From the NCBI RefSeq assembly GCF_001522545.3, contig NC_031772.1:4690385-4754384 (forward strand): a stretch of DNA of 64,000 nucleotides, written 5' to 3'. This document shows, piece by piece, positions 22,963 to 34,030 of this stretch. The stretch is from Parus major. Lineage: Eukaryota > Chordata > Aves > Passeriformes > Paridae. Numbering within the stretch: position 1 is the first letter of the stretch; each line of letters starts with the position of its first letter. The position numbers were made by a program, and so were the translations under genes. The notes below the pieces were generated by a model. That model saw only the letters and a program-made list of their open reading frames with translations. It was not told the DNA's origin and made no database searches.

Positions 22963-24399
22963 TTTTTTTTTCCTGTGAAATAAAACTGAAATAAATCTCT
23001 GATTTTTGAGAAGGCACCTTCCAGCAGAGGCCGAGTGGGAATGTTTGTGTTCCATGCCATCCATCAGGGCGGGAGCGGCTCCTCGGGCTGGCCAGAAGGA
23101 GCTGTCAGGGCCGGCGCGCTGGGCGGGCTGGGAGCCGTGCTGGCACCGCTCCCTCTGCACGGGGAATTTCTGCTCTGACAATTTTTGGCTCCTTTAGGTT
23201 CCTCCAGAGCTGCACGGAATATGTAATGCCCTGCACCGGGCTGACTGGGAACTTGGGTGCAGATTGCAAGGAGAGATGCTCTCCCTGCATCACTTTGTTT
23301 TGTGCTGCTCCTAAAAAATTTTCCTTGTTCCTGCAGCTCCTGTAAAGCCAGAAGAGCTCTTTCTATATTTTCTTCCTGGATGCCTTTCTCTCCTCTTCTT
23401 ACAACTATAAAAGCAGTTTTCATGCTCCAAATCAGAGATAAATGAAAATCGAAATGGAAATCCTTCCACAGGGCTAATCAAATTGTGGCACAGGAAGCAG
23501 CCTTCAGCCAGTGCATTTTTGAGAGCTATTTTTAGACTACATTTTTATTTTGTCACTCCATATGGGAAGTCAAACCCATATGGTTTAGGAGAATGGAAGG
23601 TTGTGCTTTTATAGTGATCTTGTAAACTATCCCAGCTCAGCTTTGTCTTTAAACTCGTGTTTAAATCCAATTGTCTGAGGTGGGACTGGAGCACATCAGC
23701 TGCTCCTGAGGTTGTACCAGCACAATTCCCTCCTGAGGTGTAAAACTATTCTACATCTGTTAAACCAGTCTCCAGTTAACTCAGCTCTTCTTAGTTACAA
23801 CTTTTCTCATTCTTACACCTTCCATTTTTCCTTTTTTCAATTTCTTCATCTCCTCTCCAGTGTCCTGGTGCCCTGCTGGATGTGTTTTGTCCACTGCCAG
23901 CCAGGATGCAAAGCTGAGCATCCACAGTCATCCCTCTCCTGCTCTTCACAGTAGATGCTGCTGTCTTCCAAATATCCAGATTAAAGTGATTTTGAGGAAT
24001 AACACTTTATTCTGCCCACAACACCTTGGCAAATTCTGAGCATGCTGATAAAGCAGTAATTGGCTAGAAAAGGTATTTTCCTTCTGTCACCATAAACATA
24101 TAAAATTGGGAATGTATCCCCAGTGTTCATCCACCAGAATATCCTCTTTATTCATGTTAAAAGTTTTTTGTGATACTGAACCAAAACTTATGTGTCTTTT
24201 AAGGAATTTTGTGGCATGGTTAAAAACACCAGCAGGAAGTTTCTAACGTGGTAAATTTCAGAGGATCATTTTATGAGTTTTTCAATTGTAATCCTGGAGT
24301 TTCTTCCCTTTGCAGTTTTTCAAAAGGTGGAATTAAACAAACCCAAATGACAGGAAGATGAAGCTGGATGCTTTTTTAGGTGAAATAGTGAGAAGAGGC
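22963..24399. other. Non-coding sequence, no gene seen
   Basis: Contains the CpG pocket at 23.03-23.17 kb (listed separately), then A+T-rich unique sequence. Frames of up to 119 codons run antisense through the CpG pocket and are compositional. Nothing else was recognised. Confidence 0.5.
23028..23165. promoter_or_regulatory. Small CpG-rich pocket
   Basis: About a dozen CpGs fall in about 140 bp, including GGGCGGGAGCGG, GGCCGGCGCGCTGGGCGGG and GCCGTG, with two GC-box-like GGGCGG cores. It lies about 65 bp beyond the 5' side of the minus-strand CR1 copy. It is too short for a classical CpG island but could be an unmethylated regulatory element, a minor promoter or the remnant of a G+C-rich insertion. 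Confidence 0.3.
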
Positions 24400-24506
24400 T
24401 CAGAAACGTGGGTGATTTGGTTTAGTGGATTTGGTGGAACTGGCTCAAAGGTTGGAATGGATGATTTTGGAGGTCTTTTCCAAACTTAGTGATTTTGTGA
24501 TTCTGT
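24400..24506 (+). mobile_element. CR1 LINE 3'-end fragment
   Basis: Sense-strand CR1 tail: GGTTGGAATGGATGATTTTG, GAGGTCTTTTCCAAACTTAG and TGATTTTGTGATTCTG. The upstream boundary is uncertain because the sequence before about 24.4 kb is too diverged. It has no coding capacity. Confidence 0.8.
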
Positions 24507-26805
24507 TGTGTGAATTACAGAGGCTCAGGGTAGCAAACACTCCATGGAGCTGCTCTAACTTAGGAAAAAGTAATTTCCTACATTGGTTTTGATTCCAGAG
24601 CTGTATTTAACCTCAGTGTAGAAGCAGAGCTAAAGAAAGAGCAGGGCATTGGCAGTTAATATTTTTATGCCTTTTTTTTTTTCCTTAGGAAACAATTCTC
24701 CCCTTTTGAGAGGATAAAGTGCAATGGGAATAGGACTGCTCAGTGGAGAATTCCTCGTGGCAGAAGGATGGGCAGCATGGAGATTTCTGAGATGTTTTGG
24801 ATGTCACTTCCATCAAGTAGAAGGAATGTTATGCTAAAACTGTTTATCAAAACTGAAACCTCATGGTTTATTTTGTTGAAAAAGTCAAAAAACAACCACT
24901 GTTTTTTTTTCCCTAGGGCAGAGATTTTGTGTTAGAGAAGAAAATGAGAAAACAACCAGGCCCCAAAAGAGGGGAAATGGGAAAACCTGAGATTAGAGCA
25001 GAGAGAAGGCATGAAAATGTGTAAAAGAAATTTGTTGAAGACCTAATTGTATCTAAAATCCACAATTGCTTTGAAATCCAAGGAACTGCTGCCACATTAT
25101 TTGTTTGGAGGGACTCTACAGTCAGAAAATCCCCATCACTTGTATCCCACTTTCAGAATTACAGTCTATTCCATTCTGAAATCCCAAAAGACAGGTAAAA
25201 CCCCTGGATTTATGACACTTGGGAATATTGGAATTACACACAAGTAGCTGGGTTTTCCCAGGAATGTTATCCTGGGATATTTGAGTAACACAAGCTCTGG
25301 CAGAGGTGCTGGGGGTGTGATGTGGGCACAGGAGCACTGTGAGTTCACGATGTCACTGCTCTTCCTGGACATCCCTCGGCACTTTGGAGCTGGGTAAATC
25401 CAGCCAGGAACCTGCCAGTGCCTTCAGCAGGGCTGGAATTCCATCCCAGAGTGACACGGGCTGGTGACATGGAGTGATGTCAGGTCACTGATGTAGAACT
25501 GGAAAGATTCCTTGTCACATCACTGATCCCATTGTGTTGCCAAATTTCACTTGGGATTTTTTACCAAGTTTCCAATGCAAATATATGGATAACATGTTTA
25601 GGCATTATCCTTAAAAAAATAATTTCTTTAAGAGATGGGTGATCTGTAGAAGACATTTGTATAATTTTGCATTCTAAATGTGATTTATATTTATAAATAA
25701 ATCTGCATAAAATCTCCAGCTCTTGATGTCATAGTTCTATTCTATCTTTAATTCAGATGCTCAAAAAATGTAAATTATTTTTACAGCTAAATAAAAGCCA
25801 CACAAAGCTGCCAGGAGAGAATAATGAGATACACATTGTGCCATGCAGCCATGATAAATCCAGCAGCACCATGGTTACAGCCAAAATGGGAAGACATCAG
25901 ATACATGGAGGCCCTGATATTGTGCAGGGAATATCAGCACACAGAGATCCCTTTGATTTTGCAGACTAATCTGACCTGGGAGAAACTCATGACATGGGTT
26001 GGTAAGGGAAAATATTTACCTGCAAGATGAACATGCCCCAAAAATGAGGAGAAACAGCTGATTTAGATGGCAGGGGTTTATTATATTTAGTATATTATTT
26101 ATACAGTGTATTTGTCAGCCATATTTGGACCAGGCTCTTCATATATGCAAAATAAAGATACCAGAATTCTTGTAACACAGTTTGCAAATGATTGGTGGGG
26201 GATTGCTAATGATGTACAGGCTTATAAACGATGGTTTGGCTGTGAGGATGGCACCAGGGAGGAAGGATAATGGGATCCCTCAGTCTTTGGGACCCTTGGT
26301 CAGTAAAAAGCTCCAAATGCCACAGATCTGGGGTCCCCCCATCAGCAATTAACTCAAACATGAGGAGATAATAATCCCAAATGAGGGTGTGAGAAACCTT
26401 AACTGAGGGTAGTCAAGGAAGGGTAAATAAAAAGTGCAGAGAAGGCCCAGCCTCCTCTCCTGATGAAGAGGCTTATGGAATAAATTACCTGGATTTTCAA
26501 GAGGACAAACTTTGCATTCTATGATTCACTGTGGCTGAAGCAGGTAAGTCTCATCGTTCTCTGGTTTTATCTCATTTCTGACTGTCTCTCAGTAAAACTG
26601 GGATTTTTTTTTGCTGCCTGTTTGCTGCTGGAAATGTCTAAATCCACCCTGTTCTTCAAAGCTTGTGTGAAATGCACTAAAGCTGATTTTCACAGCACTG
26701 CTGACCTGTTTGCTGAGTTATGGTGGTCTTGCTTTAATTAAGCTCAGTGTTAAGGTCAAACAGGGTTAATATTAAACTTGCTATTAAGGTCAAGCCCTCC
26801 AAGAG

Positions 26806-26849
26806 ATGATTTTGGAGGTCTTTTCCAGCCCAAATGATTCCAGATTTCT
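26806..26849 (+). mobile_element. CR1 LINE 3' terminus (short)
   Basis: GATGATTTTGGAGGTCTTTT followed by CCAGCCCAAATGATTCCAG is the terminal ~45 bp of a CR1 element in sense orientation. Only the extreme 3' end is recognisable. Confidence 0.7.
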
Positions 26850-27779
26850 AAGAGTGGCTCTGCAGGAGCTGGGTGGCTGCTCCAAGGCCCTTTGCAGGAG
26901 AGCAGGAGTGATGAAGGGATGTGTCCAGTGTTTCTAGATGAGTGACCACATGGAATTCTTGGAGGAAGCAGCTGTTTCAGGCTCTCCTGGAGAGCCTAAA
27001 TTTTGCAGAATGTTTGTTCTAGAGCTGTCACTTTCCAATTTTACTTTGTGGTAAAGCGTGCATAGCAAACCTGTGGGTTTGGGATCTGCTGCTTCTCCCT
27101 TTGGGTTTCCTCTTCCACATCAAAAAAAGTAGCACTGGTTTTGTGCTAAATTTTAAACTGGCACCAGCCAGGCCCCTGTGTAGTTCTGAGAACCTTTTTG
27201 AGAAGATGCTGAGCTGTTCAAGCCCCGTGGAGCCTCAGCATCCTGCAGGAGAAATCCCTGTGGTGCTCCCAGGCGTGGGGGCAGCAGTGGCAGTGGATGG
27301 GGACACCAGAACTGTCATCAAACGCAGAGCTTTGCTCTGCTGAATTGAGCAGGGATGGTTTGGGCATCCCAGAGAGCCAGGCCAGCCCTGTTGTCTCCCA
27401 AGGACCATCCTGTGGCTCAATTGAGGCAGCACCTCAGTGCTTTAACTGGGTGGGATCAGCACAAACATCCCTGAATGTCAAGCTCTCCTCTGTGCCTGTT
27501 TTCTAAAGCTAATGACCTGCAGGCATTAAAAACCCAGTTCTGGGCTTTGGAGATGCTGAGGCATCTTGTTTGTAAAGGTGAATGTCTTCACCTCAAAATA
27601 AAATGTCTTCACTTCCAAGATGTTGGAGCATGGGGCATCAGAGTGCTGTAAACTTCATGCCCTTGGAAGTTTTAAGCTATATTAAAATGTCTATAACTTT
27701 CAGAAAAAAAAGAGCAAAATAATGCTGCTTAGAAATATTTAAAAACAAAAAAATCATGCTCAGCAGACAGCTCTTATGA

Positions 27780-28160
27780 CAAGGTTCTGCCCAGAGTGAA
27801 TTTTTATGCTTGAGTTATAAACCCTTGAAAAATGGGGATCCTAATACAAAAGCTGACACAGCTTTAACTAAAGCAGCTCTAGTAAGTGCTGCTATAATTA
27901 TTTGCTCATTAATTACAAATTTTGCAAGACATGAGAGTAACACAAATTGGAAAATAGGAATAATTATCAGTAATAACGCCACAGAAGCTGGACACATTGA
28001 AAGTATCTTCCTCTTTAAATTTAATAATAGCAAGACAGCTAGAAAACTAATAAGAAATACATAATTGAAAATTAACCTTGCAAATCTGCTGTTAATAAAC
28101 CATGGTACTCTTGCACTACAATAATTTTACACAGCCCTTAATTTGCATTTGAAGTGTTAT
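27780..28160. promoter_or_regulatory. A+T-rich island with homeodomain/POU-type words
   Basis: Complex A+T-rich sequence without simple repeats, containing CTCATTAATTAC, TAATTATCAGTAATAACG, CTGTTAATAAACC and a perfect octamer ATTTGCAT (28141-28148). The 84-codon frame at 27810-28064 has a 72-codon antisense partner and no domain. Composition and motif density suggest conserved non-coding DNA, which is inference. Confidence 0.25.
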
Positions 28161-29847
28161 TCCAGGTAATACTTTGTGCCTTCACAACAATTAATGTTTC
28201 TTTGAATTAAAACAAAAACAGCAAGGTTGGATTTGGGATAGCTGGGGAGGAGGGAATGGTGTATCCTGTATTTTTTAGCAGCTGGGAGCTGGGATGGCTG
28301 GAAATCAAACGTACAATGGGGATTTTTGTGCAGAGATGCCTCAATGCTGTTTTGTTGTTGTTGAATTCAGGCATTGTGGCGTTTCGTGCTTTCATCCTCC
28401 CCTTGTGTAATCCTCCAGTTGTGCTCCCGGATCACTCGCACTTTCTCATCCTCCGAGGTGTGAGCCTGGAGTGCCTGGGGATGATTTAAACACCCCAAAC
28501 ATCCCAGGGCACGGCGAGTGCGTGGTCCTTGAGCTCCCCTGCTGCAGCACAGCCCTTGCAGGGGTTTTCATGGATCTGATGGAGGCACTGGGATTTGTTG
28601 GGCAGGGGAAGTCGGTGCAGCCTCTGGATCAGTGAAAGGAGCTGCTGGCACCTCGTGCCTGCCGTTTTTTCCCCACTCAAAGGGAAGTGGCACTTCCTTA
28701 TGAATGTTTTATATCTGTTAGCAATTGACAAAAGCCTCCAAAAATCTTAAATCAATCAATTTGCATGTAAAGATGAAGAGAATTGTTTACTCAAAACGCA
28801 GACTGAGTCAACTGCTCTTGCTAAGTATCTCCCACTCATAAAATAAACCTGATATATATCTCTGCCTGCACAGAAAACTCGGAGCCAAGAAGTGTTTAAT
28901 AATTTTGGAGCTCATATCTAGCGAGCTCTGAGTGCTCAGCTGAAAGAAAGGATAGATTATAGGAAAAAAATCATGCCTGACAGCAGACTTGTATTATATT
29001 GCAATACTAATAGCAGTGGAGGTATAGCCAGGCACTCAAAGTTGTGTATGACCAAGCAGCCTTAAAAAAAATAACATAAAAATAGAAAAAATAACCCAGG
29101 GACCTCCAGTGTTTGGCATCAGAGTGGAGGAACATTGTACACAAACAATTGGGTTAAGAGTGTGCACTCCAAACAGGGTTTCTGCACAATTCCAAACTCC
29201 ATCAAGGGCTGCATGTAAAATGTTGGCTTCTTTGTGCAAACCCACAAATCCTGGGGAAAAGGCCAGGCGGGGTCAGCAATTCAGCTGTTTGCCTGCTCAC
29301 TTTATGTAAGAGGTTAGCAGCAGTGTGCTTTTTGTCCCAAGCCAGCAATAGCAGGAACAGCTTGTTTCTGAAAGGGCTGGGGCTCCCCTCGTAGTGCTGG
29401 AGAAGGGGTCCCGAAATAAACCTTGGATGGGGATAGTCTTTGATTTGACCTCTTCTCCATTATTTGGATTTGTGTTTGACTCCCTTCGTTCCCCTCAGCC
29501 TGTAAAGCTCAAACAGCATCAGCACAGGTATTTTCTCTTCATTTCAATGTGTTTCAGGGAGTTTCAAAAACATGGCAATGTGGGAAAAGAAGGAATTTTG
29601 GGTGCCAAAGCTCTTACCCAGGAGGAGCTGGAGGGGTTGGATGGAAAGCAAACTTTCCATCTGCTCACAACCTCTGGGTGATGTCCCAGCATCATCCCAG
29701 GCCTCAGTGGCTTCAGCCCAGGGAGGGAGAGGATTTCACATTTGGAATCAGGTACATAGTAAAAAACAGAGAAATTAAAAATTTCTTTACAGTCTCTTCT
29801 GCTTTGGGGCAAAGATCTTTGAGCAGTGGAGTAGAACTTATTTTAGG

Positions 29848-30036
29848 GGTGTGAGGCCTGGCACAGAGTGCCCAGAGAAGCTGTGGCTGTTCCTGGATCC
29901 CTGGAAGTGCCCAAGGCCAGGCTGGATGGGGTTTGGAGCAGCTGGGATAGGGGAAGGTGTCCCTCCCATGGCAGGGGGTGGATTTGTTGGTATTTAAGAT
30001 CCCTTCCAACTCAAACCATCCTGTGATTCCATGATT
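29848..30036 (+). mobile_element. CR1 LINE 3'-end fragment
   Basis: Sense-strand CR1: GTGCCCAGAGAAGCTGTGGC, CTGGATCCCTGGAAGTGCCC, AAGGCCAGGCTGGATGGGG, GGTGTCCCTCCCATGGCAGG, and the terminal CCCTTCCAACTCAAACCATC then TGTGATTCCATGAT. It is relatively well preserved. Weak similarity may extend back to about 29.77 kb (AATTTCTTTACAG). It is the same subtype as the copies at 33.9 and 63.2 kb. Confidence 0.9.
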
Positions 30037-30906
30037 TGTGTGAACTCAGTGTGACCAAGCTTAAACTTGCTGATGTGAAGGAGATTTCACTTGATCCATC
30101 AGGACTTGGAAATGGAAGAGAGCAAGGATGGGAGTCCTCAGCTTTACCCTGCTCAGGGTTTAACCACTACATTTGTGAATGTAAGAATTGATGGTAAGAG
30201 CTGACCAGGGGAGGGCTGTAGAAGGCTGGGTGAATAAATCTGCACTTCCACATGTCTGTAGGTCCTTCTGAGAGTTCCATGCAAGCCCAGAGGGGGTTTT
30301 GGGGCTGTGCTGGATTTGGTGTGTGAGCTCAGATCTCAACCACCCCATGGCCCATCTTTGGCAGAGGCAGCCTCGAGAGCCACACGGATGAAGCGGAGCA
30401 GGGAATGGGCAGCCACAGAGCCAAGGCTGGGGAAAAGGAGATGGAAAATACCCTCTCCTTCTGAAAACCAGCAGGCTGGGGGAGAAATGTGCTTCTAATG
30501 CAGCTCCTGAGGCTGCCTCTGCCAGTGAATCCCAATCAGTATTCTGTTCATCCCTGCTTTCTCAAGGAAAGACATAAAGGAGCAGCGTAGCCAAAAGGAA
30601 GCTATTTTTAGAAGATGGAGAGATGATTTCTTCCCCCCCCCACCCCCCAAACCATTCTGCTGTTATTTATGTTGCGTGGTTCTTGAGTTATTTATTTCAG
30701 TGGGAGTTGATGCAAAGTGGGATGGGGTTTAATGTGTGGAGGGATGGTGAAATCCATCCTACAGCTGTCCTTGCTATTTCAGGGCTGGCTTCAAAAGTCT
30801 TTCCAACCTGCAAATTGGAAGGTGGAGTTTTGGATGTCATCAAGGTGTTGCTGATGGCCAGGGGTGTGTTTTTTGTCCCCAGTCCCTCCAACTCCCAGTG
30901 CCCTGG

Positions 30907-30954
30907 CCATTCTCCTGTGGCTGTCACTGACCATTCTCCTGTGGTTGGCACTAC
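30907..30954. repeat. 24-bp tandem duplication, two copies
   Basis: CCATTCTCCTGTGG occurs at 30907-30920 and again at 30931-30944. The rest of each 24-bp unit is diverged (CTGTCACTGA against TTGGCACTAC). It is a small local duplication with no apparent function. Confidence 0.7.
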
Positions 30955-32869
30955 AATGCATTCTAACCTGGCACTTAAGCCACCCATTCGCATTTTTAAA
31001 ACACTAAAAAGGATCATTCCAAGTGTGCTCCAAGGTAAAAATAAAAGATGTTAACACTTTTCATCGATCAAAGCTAATTTATGCAAACTGGGCTCTGCTG
31101 GCAACTGCAGCAAGGTATAAATGGTGACATCATGGAGCGTGAGCTCTGCCAACCTGGGTTAGTGCTGGAATGACAATGGAGTGATTTAGCTATTATGAGC
31201 TCACTTAATATTTCATACTTAAAGTGGAGCCTAACCTGCAGCTCAGGGTTATGTGAAGTGCACGTTGTGGAGTTGTCTCAGAACAGATTTTGACACAAAC
31301 TTTGCAGTTAAGGGAGATGTTTGAGTGACACACATATTGCATATGCTGTTACTCTGCAAGGCTGGTGAAAATCCTTTTGGAAAGGAAAAACTTACTGGGG
31401 AATGTTTTCTATTTTCTATATATGTGTGCATGTACATAGACACATGCACACCAAAGGGTGGAAAATCTGGAATGTTGTCTTAAGCTTTCTGCTATGAAAT
31501 CATCACAGGAGAAGAAAATCACTTGGATCATACAAATATAGCTGCAGTTTTTAAATCCCAAACCCTGTCACTCTCACAACAATGACAACAAAATACTGTA
31601 GATGTGATGGGTCATGAGTTTGAACTTTTAACACCAGTTTGAGATTCCAGCCTCTTTTACAGAAACAGTGCTGGAGTGACCTCCCATTCAGTGAGGGAAG
31701 TAATGCAGCTGGTCTAAAAAAACATCAAGTAAAGCACCAGGAAAAGAAAAGCTTGTTGTAGTTGATGCTCTGGCTCCCCAGGTTTTCAGCTGATGAGGGA
31801 GGATGTGCTTCTCTCCAAGCCTCAGTGGCAACCCCTGCACTGGGCCTGGGAGCCTTCTCTTGCTTTGCTCATCTTGTTTTTAGAAAAATTTATTATTAAT
31901 TGTCAGATAATTGGAATTACATTTGGAATAACTAGCTTTCCTGATTAGTGCATTATGAGAAGAGTCAGAATTTAGGCTGAGTGTGTTGTTGAGGAACAAC
32001 ATCCAAGATAATTGTGTCCAGGTTGTAGGACAGTGACAAAAGAGCGGGTGGGGACTGGAATTCTTGCAGTCAAAACCATGGGCAGGATGCTTTTAAATAT
32101 TTGGGACAAAACACAGGGGCTGTAGGGGGGATAACTTGCTAACCTTGGCCACTGCAGCAGGAGGTTTGGAGAGCTGAACCATGAGAAGGTTTTCATTTTT
32201 AGGTGGGTTTAGCCACTTTTCAGACCCTTTAAGGGACAGGAAGGAATTCTCTGGGATTATCCTAGGAATATGGTGATGCTTGCACCTGCAGTTCAAATCC
32301 AAGATTGGCAAAGTTTCATCCTTGATGACCTTAAGGACCAGTGTTGCTGCTCTTTTTTAGAGAGAACAAGGACAGAGTATCCCAGAAGAGACATGGCCAA
32401 GCCTTGAACCTGCAAAGTGCCTCATTTCCTGGAAAATGCCTTTTTTACCCTCTAAGTCTGTCATGTTCATCAGGTTCTGTGTCACAAAGCCAGGTCTGGT
32501 TGCACGCTGTTGGCCACCAGCAGCCTGTGTTTGAAAGCACATTTTGGGGGATACTCTGAATGTCTGAGATGTTTCATATTTAGGGAAGGTGTTAATGGTT
32601 CTTTGCACCCAAATTTGAGGCTGTTTTGCAATATCTTCCACAGCAGTGAAATGATTGTGCCACTGCTATAAACACTTATCCAAAGCAAACATTATTAGTT
32701 CAAATGTTTAAAATAGAGTGACATAAGAAATATTCATCAGTATGATTCTTTAAGTTGAATTAGAACAAGACAAAGAAGTGCAAATCCAGAACTGTAGGAT
32801 TTTTAGTTTATTTAAATGCTACTTTAGGATCTTTTCCTGCCCACAATGAATTTCCACTGTTCCTCACAG

Positions 32870-32900
32870 CTGATTGAAAATTTTATGGTTTTTCAATCAG
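32870..32900. other. Perfect 11-bp stem-loop
   Basis: CTGATTGAAAA (32870-32880) is the exact reverse complement of TTTTCAATCAG (32890-32900), with a 9-nt loop. The context is A+T-rich. It resembles a short cruciform or a factor-binding inverted site. The T-run to make it an intrinsic terminator is absent, and that concept would not apply in a bird anyway. Confidence 0.5.
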
Positions 32901-33871
32901 AATTAGTTCAAGCCACTAGAAAACACCCTTTGTTCCTATATTGATAGGAATGCAGTATTCTCCTTTCTTCCTGTTTGGCCTCCTCTGCCCTGGATGCAAC
33001 GGGAGTAAACACAGTGGAAGGATTTGTATTCCAACAAAGAAGAACAATTGCAGCAGTGTTTAAATTCACAAGGTTTGAGGATTGTAATTGGAGTTTACTT
33101 GAGAGTGGGGGGGAGGAAATGTTTATCCCACTTCATTTTAGCGGCTCTCCCTTTGCCTTTTCCCTGCTTATCACAGAGGGACAAACGTCTTTCCCTGTAA
33201 CGGAAATAATTCCGATTCTATTCCAAAAAACAGCCTAGAATCCATGGGATCCCAGGAACAGGCTTCTCCCTCTAGTGGCAGCAGAAAGGGAGATGCAGAG
33301 CTCTTGGACCAGGTAGTTTCTTTATTTTTTTCTTTTTTTCCCTTTTCTCCTTTGGGAAATCATATGAGGTAAAAGAGCTGCTGTTTATTTACAGCTTCAA
33401 AGAAATATGAATATGGCACAAAATGTCTGTAGCTGCCTCCTGGTTCTCTTTAGTCATTGAAATTATTTAGAACCAACACACCGAATGGTGTTTCTCTAAT
33501 TTTTAAGACCTGAAGGCTCAAAGTACAACGGAGACAACTTGAGAACCAGAAATTCTCATTAGTTTGGTGTCCTGCTAATTCCTGGTGGCAGGACCATGGA
33601 GCAGACACTGTGCTTGGGAATAAGTGCTGGAATTAGCTCAGCATCCCTCCCTGCAATGCCTGGCACTGGACAGCCTGCAGAGACAGAGGGATGGGGAACT
33701 GCCTTGGGGAGTGTTTGAATCATACTGCTGTGTTTGTTTGACACATCAAATGTAAACCCACGTGCTCTCAAGGACTAAACTGGCCCCTGTGCCCCTGCAG
33801 GAGAAGAAATTTGTGTCTATAAGCAGGAGAGGCTGAACACCATCCATAAATCCAACAATAAGCACAGTGAA

Positions 33872-34030
33872 TGCAAGAGGAGCTGTGGCTGCCCCTGGAT
33901 CCCTGGAAGTGTCCGAGGCCAGGTTGGATGGGGCTTGGAGCAACCTGGGATAGTGGAAGATGTCCCTGCCTGTGGCATAGGGTGGAATGGGATGAGTTGA
34001 ATCCTACCCAAACCATCCTGGGATCCTATA
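33872..34030 (+). mobile_element. CR1 LINE 3'-end fragment
   Basis: Sense-strand CR1: GAGCTGTGGCTGCCCCTGGA, TCCCTGGAAGTGTCCGAGGC, AGGTTGGATGGGGCTTGGAG, GATGTCCCTGCCTGTGGCAT and a terminal CCCAAACCATCCTGGGATCC. Same subtype as the copies at 29.9 and 63.2 kb. No open frame belongs to it. Confidence 0.9.

Larger units (their letters stand above)
24507..29847. other. Non-coding sequence, no gene seen
   Basis: Unique sequence apart from the short CR1 tail at 26.8 kb and the A+T-rich regulatory candidate at 27.8-28.2 kb. The 27.1-27.5 and 28.4-28.7 kb parts are G+C-richer but show no exon signature. Frames are at most about 101 codons, often on both strands of the same DNA. Confidence 0.5.
30037..33871. 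other. Non-coding sequence, no gene seen
   Basis: Contains a C-rich run near 30.63-30.65 kb, a 24-bp two-copy tandem duplication at 30.91 kb and a stem-loop at 32.87 kb. A 143-codon frame (30623-31054, +) has a 106-codon antisense frame and no domain. No exon or transposon was recognised. Confidence 0.5.

Noticed and set aside
22506..23181. Minus-strand frames of 184 and 195 codons
   Set aside because: The 184-codon frame contains the decayed CR1 ORF2 tail, and the other is a shifted frame through the same element and the CpG pocket. Neither is a host gene.
32288..32300. GTTCAAATCC, considered as a tRNA B-box (also near 62.69 kb)
   Set aside because: No A-box or cloverleaf could be built around either occurrence.
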